Shown here: positions 8,844 through 17,800 of the stretch, piece by piece | How positions within the stretch are numbered: the first letter of the stretch is position 1 | Layout of the letters: each line of letters opens with the position of its first letter | Source of the DNA: Bacterioplanoides sp965219715 | GTDB taxonomy: Bacteria > Pseudomonadota > Gammaproteobacteria > Pseudomonadales > Oceanobacteraceae | NCBI RefSeq assembly: GCF_965219715.1 | Contig: NZ_OZ244785.1 | Coordinates: 1-64,000, forward strand | Length of the DNA stretch: 64,000 bases | Reading direction: 5' to 3' | Made by a program: the position numbers and the translations under genes | The notes under the pieces: generated by a model | Databases searched by the model: none | What the model saw: the letters and a program-made list of their open reading frames with translations, nothing else | Told to the model about the DNA's origin: nothing

Positions 8844-9980
8844 TTGCAGTGGTTTTATTGGTGCCTGTTGGCAACGTCGGCGTGTTTATGCCTCGTGGTT
8901 TTTTCGATTCGCTGCCGTTCGCGCTTGTGGCTGAGTGGTTATATGGCGTTTGTAGTGGGCTACCTCGGCCTTATTTTGCTGGATGCTCAGGATTTCTATA
9001 TTTCCCCTAGGTTATATTTTTGTTTCCTGCCCATTGTGTTTTTGCCTGGCCCATTGCTGTTGGGTTACATCAGTCATATATCGACCCGTAATTATGTTGG
9101 CACGAAGGATTTCGTGTTGTGTTTATTGCCCCTGATGATTGTGTTGGCGGCGGGTAATCAGGTCAGTGATGTCGGCTTGTGGCAACCGGCCACTCAGCTC
9201 GATTACCAACAAGACAGTTACATCAGTTTGTTCAGCCTGATCACTATGATGGCCGGGTTACAAACCAGTGCCTATGTGTTTGCCTCGTTCCGTTTGATGA
9301 TGCGTTTGCGTTCTGATTGGGCAAGCTACCAGAGTAAGACGTTACCCAGATCGTGGTTTCGTATGATGCTGGCTATTCTCGTTATTCTGATCACCACCAT
9401 TACTCAGGTTGCCAGTGCGTTTCTGAATCCGTCGGGTAATGACCTGTCACTCGGCGATATCGGATTTATTGTACTGGTGCTGTTTTTTACCTGGATGTCT
9501 GTGGAAACGGCATGGCGTAACTTTAAAGGTTACGAATTGGAAGAGGCGCCAATTTTACAGACAACCGAGGTGGTGGCTCAGGAGCCGGAAGATTTGGAGG
9601 TTAAGCCGGATGATGCCAAAGACGATTCTGCTGCTGACCCCGATCCTTTGGCTCAACAGGTTCGTAACCGGGTTGAGCAGGAACAATTGTATCTCAACGA
9701 TGACCTGTCGCTAGCCAGTCTTGCTAACCAGCTGGGCATGACCACGCATAAGTTATCGGAATTGATTAATCAGCAATTCAACCTGTCGTTCTATGAGTTC
9801 ATTAACGATTTCCGGGTGCATTATGCGGCCGCGCGAATGCTGGAGATGCCAGCGCTATCGGTAACGGATATTTATATCGAGGCAGGTTTTACCAGCAAAT
9901 CCACCTTCTACGGTTACTTTAAAAAGGCCTATGGCTGTACGCCCAGTGAGTACCGAAAAAATAATAAAACACTCAACTGA
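8844..9980 (+). CDS. seven-helix membrane AraC-family regulator
   Basis: A 378-aa protein: about seven hydrophobic segments (roughly residues 3-22, 29-50, 57-78, 91-107, 128-155, 172-193, 200-222), an acidic linker (about 228-265), then an AraC DNA-binding domain (LSLASLANQLGMTTHKLSELI and a second HTH ending TFYGYFKKAYGCTPSEYR). This layout matches membrane-bound one-component regulators of the 7TM-AraC type, which sense a signal at the membrane and bind DNA directly. The TTG start at 8844 is supported by GGGAG 7 nt upstream. Confidence 0.88.
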   Translation: MQWFYWCLLATSACLCLVVFSIRCRSRLWLSGYMAFVVGYLGLILLDAQDFYISPRLYFCFLPIVFLPGPLLLGYISHISTRNYVGTKDFVLCLLPLMIVLAAGNQVSDVGLWQPATQLDYQQDSYISLFSLITMMAGLQTSAYVFASFRLMMRLRSDWASYQSKTLPRSWFRMMLAILVILITTITQVASAFLNPSGNDLSLGDIGFIVLVLFFTWMSVETAWRNFKGYELEEAPILQTTEVVAQEPEDLEVKPDDAKDDSAADPDPLAQQVRNRVEQEQLYLNDDLSLASLANQLGMTTHKLSELINQQFNLSFYEFINDFRVHYAAARMLEMPALSVTDIYIEAGFTSKSTFYGYFKKAYGCTPSEYRKNNKTLN

Positions 9981-10007
9981 GACCCAGTTCCTCCTCTGAT
10001 CAGATAG

Positions 10008-10022
10008 CCCTAAATTGCACTA
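10008..10022 (-). promoter_or_regulatory. degenerate, inverted copy of the TAGTRC element
   Basis: Read on the - strand this is TAGTGCAATTTAGGG, one base shorter than the 17-bp element found six times between 13.9 and 26 kb. Its + strand edge is 79 bp before the ATG at 10087, close to the 74-76 bp of the direct copies. The match is imperfect and inverted, so this is tentative. Confidence 0.35.
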
Positions 10023-10047
10023 TTGTTGGTTTTTTATCTGCCTATAG

Positions 10048-10078
10048 CCTGTCGGGAAATTTTCCTTATCTCGACAGG
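10048..10078 (+). promoter_or_regulatory. leader hairpin overlapping the ribosome site
   Basis: CCTGTCG (10048-10054) and CGACAGG (10072-10078) form a perfect 7-bp stem. Its 3' arm contains the first part of the AGGAG ribosome site (10076-10080) of the gene at 10087, so the stem could limit ribosome access. Confidence 0.5.
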
Positions 10079-10086
10079 AGCGGATA

Positions 10087-13000
10087 ATGACTTTTCTGAT
10101 ACGAATAAAGCTGGTGACACTGATGTCGCTGTTGCTGATAGCCTGTGGTGGCAGTGGCTCATCGGGTGGTAATGATTCTTCCGGTGGTTCCGGAGGCAAT
10201 GGTGGTGACGGCGGTAGTGGTAACACGCTGCTGGATCCGAAGCTGGCGCTGAGCAATCAGGTTGTGCTGACGGATGGCAAGTTACAGCTGAAAGTGGGTG
10301 ATGAGCTGGCTTTACCGGTTACAACCGATTCCGATGCTACTGTCAGTTATTCCAGCAGTGATGAATCGGTAGTAAAAATCGGCGAAGGTGGCGGAGCATT
10401 AACAGTTGGTAGTGCAACCATCACCATTCGTGTCGCAGCAACCGCCAAATACAATGCCGCGTCTTTGTCGGTTGATGTGGTGGTGTCCAAGCGTCCGCAG
10501 CCGTTAACACTGCAGGATGGTGTCAGTAAGGTGTTTGACCTGACCAATAACAACCTGTCGATGCGTGTGTTTGGCAATCGTGGTAACGACAGTTTCACCG
10601 TGACCAGCAGTGATGAATCGGTCATTCGTATTGTTCAGCAGAGTTCTCAGTCTTTTAACTTTATGACGGCAGGAGCGGGCAGCGCCACGGTTTCGGTTGT
10701 TGCGGCTGGCAGCGACACTTATGAGCAGGGGCAGATTGATATCGTATTAAAGGTTCGTGCTGAACAGCAGGTTTCTTTTGCAGAATCCAGCGCCGTGACT
10801 CTGGTGAAAAACAGCACCATCAGTCGGCCTTTGCAGGTTCAGGGCATTGGTCAGGTGAGCTACGCCAGCAGCAATAGCGAAGTTGCGCAGGTGACCAATA
10901 ATGGCTCTGTGGTTGGCGTGAGATTTGGTAGTGCAACCATAACTGCTTCGGTTGCAGCCGATGACAACTATTCTGCTGCGCAATCGAGTTACACCGTTAA
11001 TGTTGTTGATGGTTCGATGGAGGTAATTGCTGAAGTAGGACAAAGCGGTAGCCGTTTATCCATTAAGAGCAGCCAGTATCCTTTAAATTGGACGGTTTCA
11101 GATTTGTCGTGTATCGGAATTTGCGTCAATCCGCAAAACGGGACCCTTACCGCAGATGGCAATGTAGACCAAACCGTAACAACACTGGCAAATCCTTCGC
11201 GATTACGTTTATCGACCAGCCTTCTGGAAACCGCCGATCTGACGCTAGGGTTTGGCCCACGCCCACAAATTCGTGGTGCTGCGCATATTGAATTTGGTGG
11301 TTATTGGTGGATCTTCGGTGGTCAGCCAGCCAACTCTAACCTGGCAACCAATGGTATCTGGAGAAGTAAAGACGGCATTTTGTGGGAAGGGCTACGAACT
11401 GCGTCACCATTTACCGCTCGTCGTCTCCACGATGTCGCGGAGCATAATGGAGAACTTTGGATTGCTGGTGGCTTATACCGTGAGAATACTCTGACTCAGG
11501 AAGCGTTTGTTGATACCGTCTGGAAAAGCAGTGATGGTATTAACTGGACGCAGGTTGCAGCCAATCTGCCGGTTACGGATCGCAGCTACCGCATGCACCG
11601 TACTTTAATCACAAGCTATAACAACAAGCTGCAAGTATTTGCTGGTGGCTTATCGATTTATAACATCAGCGGCTTATATTCCACGACCGATGGCACAGAC
11701 TGGGATAAGGTCACGGGTTTTAGTAGCCGTAACTCCCTTTATGGTGACTCGCAATTATCAAAGCTGACGGGTCGTTTGGTTATCACGAATCCAACAGGTG
11801 ATGTTTACTATTCAACTGATGCACAAAGCTGGACTGCAGCGCGAGTCAGTACGATCGATGCCAACCAGATTGGTGGTCACAAGGCACTGGCTTTTGATGG
11901 GCGAGTGTGGGTAATCGGTAGTAAAAATAGTATTTATTCTTCTGCTGACGGAAATAGCTGGGAAAAGGAAACGGATACTGCTGGTTATTCCACCCGACAA
12001 AGCTTTGACTTTGCTATGGCATTCAAAAACCGCTTCTGGATTGGCGGTGGTCGCAGCCGGGATCTGATTAATGTTCCTAAACATAAGATCGTTGATACTT
12101 CACTGGATACCTGGGTATCGAATGATTTAACCAACTGGACAAGGGAAGAAAGTGAAGGGGAGTTCCCAGGTCTGCAAAGTCACGAGATGGTCAGCTTTAA
12201 CAATCGCTTATGGATTATCGGTGGCGCCAGTAACGAGAATAATGCTGCCTCTAATGAAGTGTGGGTGAGTGATGACGGTATTCATTGGCAGCCGAATCGA
12301 CCTGCTGATGACAGTAAACTGTTACCACAATCGCTGGGTAAAGCGTCAGTTGCCGAGCTAAATGGTGCGTTATGGATGTATTTTGTTTCTTATACCGATA
12401 AAAAATCATATATCGCCAAAGGAGAGTTGGTTAATGGCACACTCGAGTGGAGTCGTCATGAGGTAGCTGATATTCCGGCTCGCAGAGACCAGCAGTTAGT
12501 GAGCTTCAAAGATCAGTTGTGGGTGATTGGCGGTCGCCAGTATGAAAGTCCGTTTGCTGGATTAGAGGATGTCTGGTCGAGCAGCGATGGCACCAGCTGG
12601 ACACAGGCTACGGCAGATTTTGGTTTCGGTGAGGCTATCTATCATCTGCGCGCTGTGGCAAATAGTGAGCGCCTTGTGGTAACGGGCTCAACTAACTCAG
12701 GCAGTCGCGGTAACCTGCAAATACGCTATACCAGTGATGGTAGCCAATGGTTCACCGTGTCTACTAAGGATGCCAATAACAATGGCAATATCGAGCTTGA
12801 AAGTGGTTATGACATCACACTTGACGGTTCAGCACTGGCAATTCTGACCAGTAACAGCGGTGCCAGTTACTTCACCAGCATCAGTGGCTTAAACCCAATG
12901 CAAACGGCAACAAAGGTAACGTTAGAACATCCTCCGCGCTCAGGAATGGCGGTTCATCACTTTAACAACCGCATCTGGTTAACGGGTGGCGATGATCGTT

Positions 13001-13101
13001 TTGACCATTCTTATTCAAGCAAAAGCATTTGGGTGTCGGATGATGGTGAGAACTGGAAGCGGGTTGGTAAACGTCGTGCGCTTTTAAGAATCGCCGAGTA
13101 A
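10087..13101 (+). CDS. large lipoprotein: BIG2-like domains plus Asp-box/kelch-like propeller
   Basis: A 1004-aa protein with signal and lipobox LLIAC, then a Gly/Ser-rich tether. Residues about 55-320 contain three bacterial Ig-like (BIG2) domains with YSSSDESVVKI-type strands. A linker with a Cys pair (LSCIGICVN) follows, then residues about 395-1004 carry some ten repeats pairing a kelch-like WIxGG strand with an Asp-box-like [V/I]W.SSDG..W motif, indicating a beta-propeller. Probably an outer-membrane surface lipoprotein; ligand unknown. The same Ig-linker-propeller plan is seen in the 1307-aa protein at 14.9 kb. AGGAG precedes the ATG by 6 nt. Confidence 0.88.
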   Translation: MTFLIRIKLVTLMSLLLIACGGSGSSGGNDSSGGSGGNGGDGGSGNTLLDPKLALSNQVVLTDGKLQLKVGDELALPVTTDSDATVSYSSSDESVVKIGEGGGALTVGSATITIRVAATAKYNAASLSVDVVVSKRPQPLTLQDGVSKVFDLTNNNLSMRVFGNRGNDSFTVTSSDESVIRIVQQSSQSFNFMTAGAGSATVSVVAAGSDTYEQGQIDIVLKVRAEQQVSFAESSAVTLVKNSTISRPLQVQGIGQVSYASSNSEVAQVTNNGSVVGVRFGSATITASVAADDNYSAAQSSYTVNVVDGSMEVIAEVGQSGSRLSIKSSQYPLNWTVSDLSCIGICVNPQNGTLTADGNVDQTVTTLANPSRLRLSTSLLETADLTLGFGPRPQIRGAAHIEFGGYWWIFGGQPANSNLATNGIWRSKDGILWEGLRTASPFTARRLHDVAEHNGELWIAGGLYRENTLTQEAFVDTVWKSSDGINWTQVAANLPVTDRSYRMHRTLITSYNNKLQVFAGGLSIYNISGLYSTTDGTDWDKVTGFSSRNSLYGDSQLSKLTGRLVITNPTGDVYYSTDAQSWTAARVSTIDANQIGGHKALAFDGRVWVIGSKNSIYSSADGNSWEKETDTAGYSTRQSFDFAMAFKNRFWIGGGRSRDLINVPKHKIVDTSLDTWVSNDLTNWTREESEGEFPGLQSHEMVSFNNRLWIIGGASNENNAASNEVWVSDDGIHWQPNRPADDSKLLPQSLGKASVAELNGALWMYFVSYTDKKSYIAKGELVNGTLEWSRHEVADIPARRDQQLVSFKDQLWVIGGRQYESPFAGLEDVWSSSDGTSWTQATADFGFGEAIYHLRAVANSERLVVTGSTNSGSRGNLQIRYTSDGSQWFTVSTKDANNNGNIELESGYDITLDGSALAILTSNSGASYFTSISGLNPMQTATKVTLEHPPRSGMAVHHFNNRIWLTGGDDRFDHSYSSKSIWVSDDGENWKRVGKRRALLRIAE

Positions 13102-13120
13102 CTGACAACTTCCCGAAAAT

Positions 13121-13158
13121 AAAAAGGCGCCCCTTATAAAAAAAGTGGCGCCTTTTAC
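13121..13158 (+). terminator. intrinsic terminator of the 1004-aa lipoprotein gene
   Basis: AAAAGGCGCC (13122-13131) pairs with GGCGCCTTTT (13147-13156), a 10-bp perfect stem ending in T residues. Confidence 0.85.
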
Positions 13159-13256
13159 TTATAAATTCCCCCATATTGGGGTTGGTGAACTTATTCCGCT
13201 TTATATAGTGGTCCTGAATCATTCGGTCACTACACCTGTCTACTGGAATCCTTCTC

Positions 13257-13922
13257 TTGAAAACCATTTTTTTAATTCTGACGCTTTTTGTTAGCGGCTG
13301 TGCACTTGCACAATTGCCTGGTACCGGAAACCTGTATATTGCCATTGTTAACCAAACGACAAACAAACACATGCTCTACAGTGGCCAAACAGCAGGCGTA
13401 AAAATTTTGCGCAACAGCCAGACTCTCGATACTCAGGATGTTGCTGAATTTATCTGGTATCTGGACGGAACTGAAATTAAACGTGGACCGCTGGACCAAC
13501 TTAAATTATCGGATGCCTATATCGGACAACGATTATCGGTTGGGGTTGTTCTGGCTAATCAGTTGCATAAAAAGGAGTTCCGATCTCACCGTGAACTGAT
13601 TCATCGAAACTCACCTCCCAGGATTCTGCTGGGTATTCGGGCAAGTGTGAATGGAAATTACAGTCATTTAACGAATCTGACGGTTGGCGATAAAATAACG
13701 GTGGATTTCGACTACTTCGATTACGAAGGTGATAAGCAGGGAATAGATAATATTATCTTCAGAACGGATACTAAAATTCTGCAACAGGGCAGCAGTCGAG
13801 AATATTCTGTGCAACCTGAATATATGGGGCTGCGATTATGGGTTGAAGTTACCCCGGTTGCAGAGACCGGGGTGAAGTCTGGCAGAAATTACAAGTACCA
13901 GATATCGCAGCAAGACCGTTAG
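13257..13922 (+). CDS. small exported protein of the local Ig-like family
   Basis: A 221-aa protein with an N-terminal signal; VSGCALAQ could be read as a lipobox or as a signal peptidase I site after ALA. The mature part has two modules: IWYLDGTEIKRG...LGIRASVNG and a C-terminal FRTDTKILQQGSSREY...LWVEVTPVAETG. The same module recurs many times in the large lipoproteins, and the protein is a clear paralogue of the next gene. The start is TTG, chosen because the Lys after it begins the signal sequence. Function unknown; the arrangement suggests a single-module companion of the large proteins. Confidence 0.8.
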   Translation: MKTIFLILTLFVSGCALAQLPGTGNLYIAIVNQTTNKHMLYSGQTAGVKILRNSQTLDTQDVAEFIWYLDGTEIKRGPLDQLKLSDAYIGQRLSVGVVLANQLHKKEFRSHRELIHRNSPPRILLGIRASVNGNYSHLTNLTVGDKITVDFDYFDYEGDKQGIDNIIFRTDTKILQQGSSREYSVQPEYMGLRLWVEVTPVAETGVKSGRNYKYQISQQDR

Positions 13923-13943
13923 TTGCTGCTTATCTGCCGTATT

Positions 13944-13960
13944 TAGTACAGCTGTAGGGT
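13944..13960 (+). promoter_or_regulatory. TAGTRC element, copy a
   Basis: TAGTACAGCTGTAGGGT, 74 bp before the ATG at 14018. Its centre TACAGCTGTA is a perfect palindrome. A possible -10 (TATAAA) lies at 13970-13975. Confidence 0.7.
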
Positions 13961-13987
13961 TGTCGGAAGATATAAAGTTTATATGGT

Positions 13988-14009
13988 TCCCGGTGAATGA
14001 TAACCGGGA
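13988..14009 (+). promoter_or_regulatory. leader hairpin containing the ribosome site
   Basis: TCCCGGT (13988-13994) and ACCGGGA (14003-14009) make a perfect stem with an 8-nt loop. The GGGA ribosome site (14006-14009, 8 nt before the ATG at 14018) lies wholly inside the 3' arm. Confidence 0.6.
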
Positions 14010-14017
14010 CCATCACA

Positions 14018-14692
14018 ATGAAGACTGCTGTCGCTTTTCTATTGGTATTTTCCTTATTTTTGTTAACGCAAAGGACGATGGCCAAAGATGCAACTTTGAT
14101 TATTGATTTGATCAACCAAACAACCAATAAACTACAGATTTTTTCCGGCCAGGTTGCAAAGGTAAATATTATTATTGGTGAAAAGAACGCAGATCAGTTC
14201 GATAGCGCCATATATATCTGGTACCTGAATGGCCTGGAGGTATCTCGTGGATCTTCTGATACTTTCCGCTTGCTGCCTCAGCATGCCGGGCAGCGAATTT
14301 CAGCGGGCGTCATTCTCGCCGGTAATAAAATTCAGGAGAAAAGAGTCTATCGATCGTATAGTGAAATGGTCTATGACAACACTGCGCCAGTAGTATTAAT
14401 GGGGTTACAAAGCAGTGTTAATGGCAGTTCCAGTTCCTATATGCCAATAGAGCCGGGTGATATTCTGAATGTAAGCTTTCGCTACCATGATCAGGAGAAT
14501 GACCCACAAGCGCCTGCCGAGTACGTATTCCGTACGAATAAAAAAGTACTTCAGGCCGGAGCTCATCGTGAATATCGGGTAAAAAAGGACGATCTTGCTG
14601 ACAGGCTATGGGTTGAAGTGACTCCCAGAGCTAAGACGGGTGTTACTCGTGGTAGTACTTATCGGTACTACTTTAAACATGGCGAACGATGA
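14018..14692 (+). CDS. small exported protein of the local Ig-like family
   Basis: A 224-aa protein with a cleavable signal peptide (about residues 1-22, ending TMA). It is paralogous to the gene at 13257 along its whole length: [53 protein letters not shown] and [13 protein letters not shown]. These strands match the repeated module of the 1307- and 935-aa lipoproteins. It lacks a lipobox, so it is probably periplasmic or secreted. An in-frame ATG at 13997 lies inside the leader hairpin and would disrupt the signal peptide, so 14018 is preferred. Function unknown. Confidence 0.8.
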
Positions 14693-14782
14693 TATCGCCC
14701 GGTGGCTGTAGGGTAACAACAGGAAGAATTTTAAGTACAACGAGTTGCCGTTGTGTGACTAACTTAGCAATTTTAGGTTGCC

Positions 14783-14799
14783 TAGTACAATTGCAGGGT
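14783..14799 (+). promoter_or_regulatory. TAGTRC element, copy b
   Basis: TAGTACAATTGCAGGGT, 75 bp before the ATG at 14858. The following ~60 bp align with the leader of the gene at 19015, so the whole upstream region appears duplicated with the gene family. A lone half-site CTGTAGGGT lies further up at 14706-14714. Confidence 0.75.
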
Positions 14800-14817
14800 T
14801 CCCGGAAAACGCCGCTT

Positions 14818-14855
14818 CTTTACCATTCCGCGCTGAATATCTTTTAAGGGTAAAG
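14818..14855 (+). promoter_or_regulatory. leader inverted repeat at the start of the 1307-aa gene
   Basis: CTTTACC (14818-14824) and GGTAAAG (14849-14855) are perfect arms ending 2 nt before the ATG. The AAGGG ribosome site (14846-14850) runs into the 3' arm. Confidence 0.5.
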
Positions 14856-14857
14856 AA

Positions 14858-17800
14858 ATGAATCGGACAATACTTGCGGCAACATTAGTGCCGCTTTTTT
14901 TATCGGCGTGTGGTGGATCCGGAAGCAGTGGTAGTGACTCTTCTGATCCAACACCTGGGAATAATACACCCCCAACAGCTTCTGCTATTACCGTTGTCGA
15001 TGAGAACGGAGGTCAGCTTATTCCAGGTGATAAGTTGGTGGGCGATTACCAGTTTTTGGATAAGGAAGGTGATAAGGAAGGCACCTCACTGTTTCGTTGG
15101 TTACGAAATGGCGAAGCAATTTCAGGTGCAACAGGGAAAACCTATACCCTTAGTTCAGATGATCTGGCAACAAATCTGATGTTCGAAGTCACACCGGTAT
15201 CTGTAACAGGGGCATTGCAAGGAAGCGCGGCACGCTCCGCACAAATCAGTGTTCCCGGTAATTCTGCTCCTTCTTTTACCGCTCTGACATTTAACAAATC
15301 CTCAGCGCAGCTTGGCGAAGAGATTGTAATCCAGTTTAGCTATTCAGACGCAGATAATGACCCGGCGGGGAGTCATATTTTCAGCTGGTTCCGCAATGGC
15401 AGTAAAATAAGTGGTGCAGATGCAGCAACTTACACTATTACCGGTGACGATATCGGTAATGAAATAACCGCCAAAGTCACAGCGGTTGCCACATCAGGTA
15501 TGCCACAAGGCAGTGAGCAGTCTGTTGAAGGAGCTGTCGCAGCGATTGCGCCCAATGAAGCTCCATCATTTTCAAATTTAGTTTTTGATAAAACTGACGT
15601 AAATGTTGGTGATCAGGTTACCATCAAATTTGAATACAAGGATGCCGAAGGTGATACGGCCGGTACGCATATTTTCCGCTGGTATCGCGACACGGTTGAG
15701 ATTGAAGGTGCGAATGACGCGACCTATACCGTAACAAGTGACGATGCTGGTAAACAGCTGACTGCCAGGGCAACCGCTGTTGCGACCTCAGGCAATAAGC
15801 AAGGAGCGATTCAGAATGTTTCTGCTGGTAGTGCAGTTTCTGTTGCTGTGCTTAACGATGCGCCGGTGATCAGTAATGTAACGGTTGAAGACAAAAATGG
15901 TGGGCGTACCTTATACGGCGACACCTTAACAGTGAATTACCAATATAGTGATAGCGAGAACGACGCTGACGATTCACATATTATCTGGAAGTTCTCAAAA
16001 GACAGTACCGTCGCCGACATTCCGGATTCCGCCGGAAATAAAGAGTATGTTATCAGCTCAGCGTACGAAGGGGCTGAAATCTGGGCAGTTGTCACGGGTA
16101 AAGCCAAGACCGGTAATAAAGAAGGTAATACGTTAACGTCATCGCGGGTAATGATATCTCACAGGCCACAGGTGAGTGGTCTGACCGTTGTTGATGAAAA
16201 TGGTGGAACGGTTGTTGTTGGTGATCGTCTGGTCGCTCAGTATACCTACCTTGATAAGGATGGTGATGCCGAAGCCGGAACCGGTTATTCCTGGTTCAGT
16301 AATGGCAATCTGGTTTCGGATCAACGCGGAAAAGTTTATATCGTTGGCCAAAAAGATGCTGGCAACAATATTAAAGTACATGTGCGTCCGGGGTCAGACG
16401 CTAACGAACCTGGTTCAACGTATATATCGGCGCCGGTTACCGTTGATGAAACACCACAACAAAACCTTACGTTTGCCCAGTCTGGTAATTTAAAGGCAAT
16501 TGTTCGTGCGCAATTCACCAACCGCGCAACAGGCCTGGGACGTGGCGCAATCAGCTACTCCAGTTCAGATGACGGCATCGCTTTTGTTGTTGCAGAGGAC
16601 GGGCCTAAAATTGCGGCGGGAACTGTGTTTCCGTTAAAGCCGGGACACGCAACAATTACCGCAGAAATTGCGGCATTTGGTGATTATCCGGCTGCTTCTG
16701 CCAGTTATGATGTGGAAGTGCGTGCAGCCAGCATGAATGTGAAAACCTGGGTTGGCAAAGATAGCTCCACGTTAAAATTCAGCGATAATCTATCGGGTGT
16801 CCAGCTGACCAGTAGTTCTGATTTAAACTGCGATTTAGCGAACCCTTCCGGCTGTCAGGATTATCAAACTGCTGAACTGCAAGATTATCAGACCACTCCT
16901 GAAAATGTAGATATTACTGCCTTAACTCTGCAGCGCGATGCCGCTTATCGTATGAGTTATGGTAACTACCAGGCGCGCGGGCAGCTCAGTGCAGAGCCGG
17001 ATTTCAGTCTGTTTACCGGAGCGCATTTTGTTGAGTTTAAAGGAAAACTGTGGCGTTTTGGCGGTGATCCCGCTAACGGTGGAAGCAATGAGGTCTGGTC
17101 TTCTGTTGACGGGCGCGTATGGCAAAAAGAAGTTACCGCAAGCAATCGGGTGTTTACCCCGCGTTTTGATCATCATGTAGTCGAGTTCAAAGGTCGCTTG
17201 TGGTTAACCGGCGGAACTCAGGTTGTTGATGGTCGTGCTATTGTTCAGCAAGATATTTGGTCTTCTTATGACGGTATTGATTGGACTCAGAACACCACAT
17301 TTGCTGATTTTAGTCGTTACAGTGACCATTCCGTTGTAGAAGCAAATGGCAAGTTATGGCTGTCCGGAGGTAATTCCACCAATAAACATGACTTATGGGC
17401 CTCAAGTGATGGTATCAACTGGAGTAAACAAAGTACCAATCAATCTTGCGGCGGTTTGTATGATCGTTTTGAGCTGGGAGTTGTTAAAGGCAGCGGTGAT
17501 GAAGCGGATAAACTGATATGTCACGTAAAAGGGAAGGTATATCAGTTTAATAATTCTTCCTGGACGTTGGTTGCTTCAATTTCCAGCGTTGGTGGAAACG
17601 TACAAACCGGTAGCTATTCTCGTTTTGTTCAGATTAAGGATAAGTTATTTCTGGTCGATCCTGTCAGAGCACTGATTTTTGGCTATGGGGCGAATAGCGG
17701 TAGCTGGAGTCAGTATGATGCAGGCTCGGATCCCCGTAACTTAGTGCCTGCGGGAAATGCAGATGTGATGTCGTTTGCTGATAAAATCTGGGTGATTGGA

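Noticed and set aside
14706..14714. Isolated CTGTAGGGT half-site between the 14018 and 14858 genes
   Set aside because: The TAGTAC half is absent; it may be a decayed copy, but cannot be counted.
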